Source of the DNA: Spirogloea muscicola
Lineage: Eukaryota > Streptophyta > Zygnematophyceae > Spirogloeales > Spirogloeaceae
Assembly: GCA_009602725.1 (NCBI GenBank)
Contig: WELB01000076.1
Span: forward strand, 389,507-453,506
Direction: 5' to 3'
DNA: 64,000 nt
A model generated the notes under the pieces. It was not told where the DNA came from, made no database searches, and saw only the letters and a program-made list of their open reading frames with translations. A program made the position numbers and the translations under genes. Of the stretch, positions 57,576 through 64,000 are shown piece by piece. Every line of letters begins with the position of its first letter. Position 1 is the first letter of the stretch.

Positions 57576-57691
57576 TTCTCACTCTCTCTCTCGCTCGCTC
57601 TCGCTCGCTCGCGCGCTGTCTCCCTCTCTCCCTCCCTCTCTCCCTTCCTCTCCCCCTCCCTCCCTCTCTCTCTCCCTCCCTCCCTCCCTCC

Positions 57692-57742
<51 letters not shown>
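57576..57742. repeat. CT-rich microsatellite
   Basis: About 165 bases of CT, CTCG and CCCT repeats ending in a perfect CT run. It is polypyrimidine on the plus strand, upstream of the BAHD gene. Confidence 0.9.
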
Positions 57743-57743
<1 letters not shown>

Positions 57744-58180
57744 GAGTGCCACTTCTTCTCTCTCGCCCCCGTCTCCTCCACCCACAACCCCCTTCCCCGG
57801 CTCCCTCAACAAGCCGCATCTGCTAGCCTGCGCGCCAACCTGCGGCGGCTGCTGCAGGGGCGTGCGGGAGAGGACGACGAGAAGGGGACGAGGGGAAGGG
57901 AGGGGCGGGGATTAGGAGCGCCGCCCTGGCGACACGCTTCCCGCCTCCGCCTCCTCCCCATGTCCGTCACAGCCCCCCACGCTTTGCAGCCGCCGCCGCC
58001 CTAAGAATCCGGCGCCTTTGGGCGGGTACCGTGGCCGCGGCGGGGCCGCTACCGCCAGACCACCGCCTCGGCGACCTCCTGCCCCTCAGGTGAGCTCTCT
58101 CATAAGCAACCCACTTTTTACCGCCACTTAGAGCCATTGCTGGGAGCAGCAGCCGCCTTTGAGTCTTCAGAAGCTGAAAG

Positions 58181-61030
58181 CTGCCGCTCTGCATCCACCA
58201 TGGCAGCCCCAACGACCTCCGCATGCCGCCCTTCTACGTGCCCATCATCTACGTCTACAAGCCGCCAGCATGCCCTCCCACTGTCCCTGCCGCCGGGACA
58301 ATATCTGCCACGCTCAAGGTCCACCTTTGCCCGCCCACCTGGCACTACTGTTCAAGTGAGGCCTTGCGATGCGGCTGTGAAGGACTGCTTGCAGCAGCCG
58401 TTGGTTGATGGCGTATGCACGCATGCAGGCATCACTGGCGGCAGTGCTGGCCCTCTACTACCCATTTGCAGGCGAGCATCGCCGCCGCTGCCGTCATCAG
58501 TGCCCTTGCCAGCAGTGGCGTCTCGGTGTACCTCAGAGCTGGGTGGCAGTGCAGGATTGTCATTGCCCACCTGCTGCAATGCAACATATCAGCAATACCT
58601 GATGCAGTTGCAATGGCGCTTGCGCTTCACAGGCCGGCTCAAGGACATCGACGGCTGCAAGCACATTCACTGCAACAATGCAGGTTTGCCACTACAACAT
58701 GAAATACGCAGAAACGTACTAGCTTAAGCAATATACAAGTTAGAGGTCTGCTGAACTTGTCATCAAGATGAGGGTTGTCTTGCCATGAGCTCCTCCGCTC
58801 ATGCTAGAGCTGGGCGCTAATTTACACACTGGGGCAATCTTGGTGGTGCAGGTGTGGACTTCGTCGAGGCAGTGGCAGATGCGACGCTGGCGGAGGCCGT
58901 CCCCCGGCTTGAGCCATGCAGTCTGCCGCCAGGCCTTCTCGCACCTCTCCCGCCCTTTGTGAGCTCACTAGTCCCTGCGCTGCTGCCGGTCTCCACAGGC
59001 GATCACCCTCATGGGCCATCACCTTGTTCGCTTGAGATGGCTTGAGATTGCTCGAGCAACGCCTGACCTTCGCAGGTTCGTGTCTTCCGGCGGCGGCGGC
59101 GGCGGCGGCGGCGGCTGGAGTCCTCTTGTTCTCCCAGGGCATTCTGGGAGCGCGCCCCCTGCTCTCCGTGCAATGCACGTCGTTCGAGTGCGGCGGCGTC
59201 GTCGTCGCGCTCGCTTGGGACCACCGCGTGTGCGATGCCGCCAGCATAGCGCGCTTCACGACCGCCTGGGGCGCGCTTGCGCGCAGCGAGGTCGTCGCAC
59301 CCGCCGACCAGCCTGTGCACGACCGCGCTCTCTTTGAGATCGCCATGGCCGGCGGGCAGAGGGAGGCGGAGGGGGCGCAGGGGCGAGGTAAGAGCTCCCG
59401 CGGCCGCACCAGCAGCCTGGCCGGGAGTCTGGTTGCATGGGCCAAGAGCATGTGGCCGGTTGCTCAGCTCGTGCTCCAGCTGGCGGCCTCGTTGGCCCAG
59501 CCCAAGGTCCTCGCTGGTGAGCCGCCGCCGCAGCCACTTTGTGCATCCTATGGTGGCGGCAAAATCTCAAACCCTGATTTTAGGCTTCAGGGGCTTTGAG
59601 TGACAGTGTTGCCGCAAAGACTCACTGGATGTTAGTACGCCCGGCTGCAGTGCAGCTGACATTCACTGAGGAGAAGCTCAAGCGCTTGAAGAGCGAGGCC
59701 ATGTGCAGCAGCGAAGACGGCAGTGTCAGCAGTTCCCAGGCAAAGAAAGTGTCTGGTGAGAATGTCGCTGCCGACCACAGCCACCACAGCTCAGAGCTGG
59801 AAAGTTTGTGTGACGAGGCCGCCATGGTCGACTGGGTCTCGACCGACGACGCCCTCAGCGCACACCTCTGGCTCGTACGCAGCGCCTTGCCGACGTTTTG
59901 CCTCTCCGTCCTTTCCCCCTCTCGTTCTTCCTGCCCTCTCTCCCTCTATCCTCCATCGTCCAGCGCCCTGTCAATCAAACCCTCCCCGCTCACTGTTGAT
60001 TGTGTTCCTTGTCATTCACTATCTGCAGCTGCGCCATCTTCTAGAAGGCCTCCGCGTCTTGGCCGCTAAGCATGCTTGCCTCAGCAAGGGCATCAAGCCC
60101 AAGCAAGGGCAGCATAGCCCCTCATCCTCGAGATGCTCATGGCTGGGCCCATTGCTGTTGGGCAGTCACGGCTGGTGGATGCATTCTGACAGCCAGCTTG
60201 TGGGTTGAGGCGTGGCATGCTGCATGGGGGCAGGCAGTGGAAAGGGCACGGGCAGCGCCTCCCAGCAACCTGCAGACGACTCGGCGGCTGCTGTGCAAGC
60301 GGGCAGTGGACCTGCGGCCACGGCTGCTGCCGCCGTTGCCTGCCACATACTTTGGCAATGCCGTGCTTGGTGGGCCCGACATCCTGCTCACCTCCATGAC
60401 ACTCCTGAGGTAAGCACAACCATGCCCACCCTGACCAAGGCTGCCCCGTCATGTGCATCACTGAAGCCCTAAGTGTCATTCCTCGATGCTCCTTCCTCAA
60501 CACTCCAACCATGACAAGTACGTCATCCTTTTAGATGTGGCAATTAATCTGAATTGGAGCTCTTAATTTGTGAACGACTCAACATGTGCCAGATAAGTGG
60601 ATAAGCTGAACTGAAATGTCTTATAAGCGCCCTCACCCTCGCGCAGTGCATGAAATGCTGCAGGCTGTCAGCAGGCCAGGTGGCGCGTTCGATGAGGAGC
60701 CGAGTGGCGGCCGTTGATGCAGCCTACGTGAAAGCACAGCACACTTTTGATCCCAACGCACTGCCACCGCCAATCATGGAGACAGCTGGACCGCCAGGCC
60801 ATGCCCTGATCCTCTCCTCCTGGGCGCGCTTTGACATGCACAGCCTCGACTTTGGCAATGGCCGCCCGGCCCTAGTATCCCCGTTGTACGGCTGGATCCC
60901 CAGCTTTCTTGATGGAACCATGATTATCATGCGCTCAAGCGGCGATGGCCGTGTAGTCACTGCCGCCTTGACTTCGCCAGTGAGCAGTGCTCTGCGCATG
61001 GATGCCACCTTCCTTGGCGAGGTTCAATAA
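58181..61030 (+). CDS. BAHD-family acyltransferase (N-terminus uncertain)
   Basis: Eight exons: 58181-58318, 58430-58472, 58633-58683, 58852-58958, 59138-59516, 59651-59874, 60276-60409, 60664-61030; 481 codons in consistent phase. The N-terminal motif is RMPPFYVPIIYVYKPP, then ASLAAVLALYYPFAGRLKDI. The catalytic HxxxD motif is present as HRVCD in LAWDHRVCDAAS (about 59217-59240). TDDALSAHLWL and TYFGNAVLGG match later BAHD motifs. The structural DFGWG motif is DFGNG (60848-60862), so the conserved Trp is an Asn. BAHD enzymes move acyl groups from acyl-CoA to alcohols or amines in the cytosol; the substrate here cannot be predicted. Intron 2 starts with GC (58473). A true start is not seen: the open frame begins at a 3' splice site near 58180, so at least one 5' exon is missing, probably in 57950-58090. 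Confidence 0.85.
59090..59115. repeat. (GGC)n run in a BAHD intron
   Basis: About eight GGC units just upstream of the 3' splice site at 59137. Confidence 0.7.
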
Positions 61031-61859
61031 GTACATATGATATTCGTCACATTTATATCTTCTGCTTATGGCCCTGACTAGTGCAGCTCTAAAAGCACCT
61101 CATGCAGCGACAGCACACTTTGCCACAAGCACGCGAGCAGCGGCAGCATGAGTTGTCAAGCCCAAGCATGCAGTCAATGCCGCCTTGCAAAGACTTATGC
61201 AGCCATACAGTGAGCCCTCAAATTGCCGAATGTCATATCCAATCGGCCATTGGCACGGAGGGCCGGGAGTTGCGAAGGTTCTCCTTCCATGCCGTGCACT
61301 CACCTGCGAGCGCAACTCAACCGCAGTCGCCGAATGTGGACAGTGACCCGCAAGAGCACGGCAGCACAGAATGGCAGAAGAGCTCCGACCAGGCGGCCCA
61401 GTGAGGAGGCAAACATGTCAAGCAGTGCTGAGCCTTTGATGTTTGACCCAGGCTAGCCAGATTGGCACAGAGGTAGCGTGAGATGCACATATTGCACATT
61501 AATTCCTCGATCTGATAGATCTCATGGTGGCAGCGAGTACGCTGCGAATTTGCTTCGGTCGCCGCTCGACCTGCCTCCAAGCTGGGCTCTAAGCGTTGAG
61601 TTACTGGCACTCGAGGTCGCAGCTCGACCTGCCTCCAAGCCGGCCTCAAAGTGTTCATGAAGTGCTAGCAGATGACTGAGGGACCTAATCAAGATACCAT
61701 AACATGTAGTTGACTTGTAGGGCAGGGATCAACGTCTGGGGCACTCGTATTACGCACAAGAAAGGAGACGGGTATGGAGTGCTTACTTGCAATACGCCGA
61801 CCGCCGTCCTTGGGGTGTATGTGGCCGGCAGCCATCAATCTGGCAGCAATGCCACGACG
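61031..61859. repeat. 3' intergenic space with a short tandem repeat
   Basis: Lies between convergent BAHD and CTU2 stops. A unit around GCTCGACCTGCCTCCAAGC occurs at about 61564-61582 and 61620-61638, spaced 56 bases. No gene seen. Confidence 0.5.
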
Positions 61860-63997
61860 CTACTTAACGCTGTCTTCGCCACCATCGTCCAGCAGAAACT
61901 CCTGAATCTGAGACCTGCAACATCACAAGCCAAGCGCCCATGGACACCGCCATCGACGACGATTGCTTCAGGCCCCCAATTCTATGCCAGTGCCAGAGCC
62001 AAGGACAGTCAGATCCTGCGGAGACTATCCCAAGCCCCAACACTTGTTGCAGGGTGAGGAGCCAGCTGACCTCACGGCCTCGTGGCGAGCTGCAGCAGCT
62101 GAGGACACCGCCGCCAGTGCCCGTTCCTGCAAGGTGGGGGGCAGCAGGCTGCCTATACCACCGCCAGAGACCTTGGCGCAGCCACCGCCCCCGGCGCCCA
62201 GGACCTGGTGCCGGCAGCTGCGACAGGTGCTGCGACGGAATGCCTCTTCCAAGGCCTCAATCTCCCTACCAGGCGGGGTGCCGCCGTCTGCTTGGGTGAT
62301 GATACAATCCTTGGCGTTGAGAGGTGCCGAGCAGATCGAGCATGTGCAAACGTCGCCGACATCGGGCCCACGTGTAGGCGGGGGTGCAACACCGTCCTTG
62401 TTGATAGCGTCCATCCCCGGCGGCTGATTGAATGGAAACGCCTTGAGCTTCAGCACTGTGCGCAGGATTGTGTGCACACGCGATGGATTATCTTCCTGCA
62501 GCACAGTGCTTGAAGATTTTGGGGTTTACGACTTTCATTCATGGTCATTGAGGTCTCAGCTATCAATCAAGGACTTCAGATGAAGGACAGCAAACTCCGG
62601 CTGACAGATGGCCTCCGCAACCTTGTCTTGTGGGACAAGCAGACACATCCGTGGTTTGTCAAAGAGAAGTACGCAGGCGCAACCCGTAAAAGCAGAGGTT
62701 GCATAGCTGAGAAAGCCCCACCTGGAGGAGCGTGACAAAGTTGTGGGCGAGGCTATTGATGCTGGCGTTTGGCGGTGCCATCGTCGCAAGCATGGGGACA
62801 AATGCAGTCTGGAGCCTGTGGAGAATGGAAACGCCTTGAGCTTCAGCACTGTGCGCAGGATTGTGTGCACACGCGATGGATTATCTTCCTGCAGCACAGT
62901 GCTTGAAGATTTTGGGGTTTACGACTTTCATTCATGGTCATTGAGGTCTCAGCTATCAATCAAGGACTTCAGATGAAGGACAGCAAACTCCGGCTGACAG
63001 ATGGCCTCCGCAACCTTGTCTTGTGGGACAAGCAGACACATCCGTGGTTTGTCGAAGAGAAGTACGCAGGCGCAACCCGTAAAAGCAGAGGTTGCATAGC
63101 TGAGAAAGCCCCACCTGGAGGAGCGTGACAAAGTTGTGGGCGAGGGTTTAGGGTGCATGAATGGTGGAGGGCCGGCGTGTCCGTGTACAAAGGCAAGCAC
63201 ATCTCCAGATGTTCACCACCGGCTGCTAAGCTGACCCGCTTAACAACCACACTAGCAAGTAGAGGCCACTGACTATGGCCATTAAGAGGGGCAGGCAAAG
63301 GCCTGTCAGCCGAAAGTGGAGCCCCTGGGCTGCAGCGCCGCTGAACTGTCACACGGCAATGAGAAGGATGCGGCTGTCTGAACGTCCGACCTCGCTAAGT
63401 GGCAGTGGAGGACGAGCTCTCGGGCGAGGCAGTCCCGCAGCGGGAGCACGATGGGGACGGGGTGCCGCTTGTCGAAGCACTGCACGTCCGCCGGCAGCGC
63501 AAACCCCCGGCCCTGGCCACAGAAGAGAACGCCACGTTCAATCTCGTCATGGCTTCAGCATGCAGACGCCGGAATTGATCAGCATAGCTAGCGGGCGGCC
63601 ACGGGATACCGTAATGGAGAGCGGCGCAGCCCGACCTTGGTGACGGCGGCCAGGCTGCGCGCGGCGAGGCCGGTGGCGCAGAGCCCCAGGACGAGCTTGG
63701 TGTAGCCGTGCGCGCCGGCCACCTGCTGCAGGAGCTCCATGCGGAGGGCCTCCACGAGGTCCTCGCGGCCGGCCGCGTCGCGCAGCCCGACGACGACGAG
63801 CCGCTGCAGCCGCCGCTGCCGTTCCTCCTCCGCAGCGTGCGACTGCGCCTCCTCCCCGAGCGGCAGCGGCGGTGTCCAGCCGCCGGCATCACCGCCGCCG
63901 GCTCGACTGCCGCCGGCGGCGAGCGCCGCCGCCGTTGACGGGACGGCCAGGAAGACGTCCTCGAGGGCGTGGAGGTGCACGGCGGCAGGCGCGCCAC
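61860..63997 (-). CDS. CTU2: CTU2/NCS2, cytoplasmic tRNA 2-thiolation protein (5' end outside window)
   Basis: Clear exons: window edge to 63636, 63512-63391, 62495-62071 and 61914-61860. The first contains VHLHALEDVFLAVPS and EDLVEALRMELLQQVAG, then HGYTKLVLGLCATGLAARSL, the nucleotide-binding-like core. The next reads GRGFALPADVQCFDKRHPVP and IVLPLRDCLARELVL. The third starts EDNPSRVHTILRTVLKLKAF and carries CTCSIC and CRSC pairs of the C-terminal zinc-like region, then LLPPTLQERA. The last encodes QIQEFLLDDGGEDSVK and stop. CTU2 with CTU1 thiolates the wobble uridine of tRNAs for Lys, Gln and Glu. Between 63390 and 62496 the exon structure is not resolved because a 321-base segment is duplicated there. 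That duplication may break the gene or be spliced out. Confidence 0.85.
62431..63144. repeat. Tandem duplication inside CTU2
   Basis: Bases 62431-62751 and 62824-63144 (offset 393) are almost identical; one clear difference is TCAAAGAG versus TCGAAGAG. Both copies include the start of the EDNPSR exon and its 3' splice site. In the copy at 62824 the coding similarity ends after AFPF and a different 72-base spacer follows. The near identity points to a recent event, or an assembly error. Confidence 0.9.
63180..63290 (-). mobile_element. Retroelement tail inside CTU2
   Basis: The sequence from GTACAAAGGCAAGCACATCT to about 63285 matches the tail family (compare 16780-16870 and 6155-6245), including the GCTGACCCGCTTAACAACCA segment. 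It lies in an intron or broken part of CTU2, directly beside the tandem duplication. Confidence 0.65.
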
Positions 63998-64000
63998 AGC

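Larger units (their letters stand above)
55707..58180. other. Repeat-rich intergenic region upstream of the BAHD gene
   Basis: 55707-56040 is GC-rich, with the TRAX promoter. 56040-57490 is repeat material described separately. 57560-57745 is a pyrimidine microsatellite. 57746-58180 is GC-rich and probably contains the BAHD 5' UTR and a first exon whose reading I could not settle (a plausible donor is CTCAG/GTGAGC at about 58088). Confidence 0.45.

Noticed and set aside
57576-57742. CT-rich block as a CRISPR-like or regulatory array
   Set aside because: It is a simple microsatellite with no spacer-repeat structure.

Overview
Eukaryotic nuclear DNA, most likely from a green alga (Viridiplantae, chlorophyte-like). 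Reasons: almost every gene is split by short GT-AG (sometimes GC-AG) introns; the genes include a plant-type CP12, the TPLATE-complex subunit TML, a phi-like glutathione transferase, a BAHD acyltransferase and a CLMP1/Phox-type TPR-PB1 protein; first exons are very GC-rich; and the spaces between genes are full of decayed retroelements. No bacterial operons, CRISPR, rRNA or tRNA genes were seen. For most genes I joined exons by hand: splice phases agree from exon to exon and the spliced lengths are multiples of three.

Layout, left to right. CLMP1/Phox-like protein (-, 677-5290). Repeat belt with a poly-A tract, a foldback element and a decayed non-LTR retrotransposon (5300-9500). Two-domain CHRD secreted protein (+, 9983-11867). 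PPR protein (-, 12734-14603). Second repeat belt (15100-18000). Phi-like GST (-, 18976-20522). TML (-, 22628-27231). Third repeat belt (27400-29800). Universal stress protein (+, 29913-31314). Nit1-type amidase (-, 31759-33875), divergent from CP12 (+, 33982-34538). Sec24 of the A/B type (-, 35637 to beyond 40762), a 963-base assembly gap, translin (+, before 41726 to 44123). Sec24 of the C/D type (-, 44615 to about 53087, with a 177-base gap). TRAX/translin-associated factor X (-, 54172-55706). Fourth repeat belt (56000-57750). BAHD acyltransferase (+, about 58181-61030). CTU2/NCS2 tRNA thiolation protein (-, 61860 to beyond the window).

Functional themes: two COPII cargo adaptors (Sec24 A/B and C/D types) and one endocytic adaptor (TML) give a vesicle-coat flavour. 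Translin and TRAX, the two subunits of the C3PO RNA nuclease, lie on either side of the second Sec24 gene. CP12 regulates the Calvin cycle and may share a divergent promoter region with a metabolite-repair amidase.

Most unusual signals: a dispersed 20-bp hairpin family (about 20 copies); at least 15 copies of a retroelement tail ending in an LTRGY-like peptide, several with a stem-loop spanning the stop codon; five genes that need a GC-AG intron to keep frame; and an internal tandem duplication in CTU2. I found no clearly novel defence or metabolic system; the repeat families are the best candidates for something undescribed.
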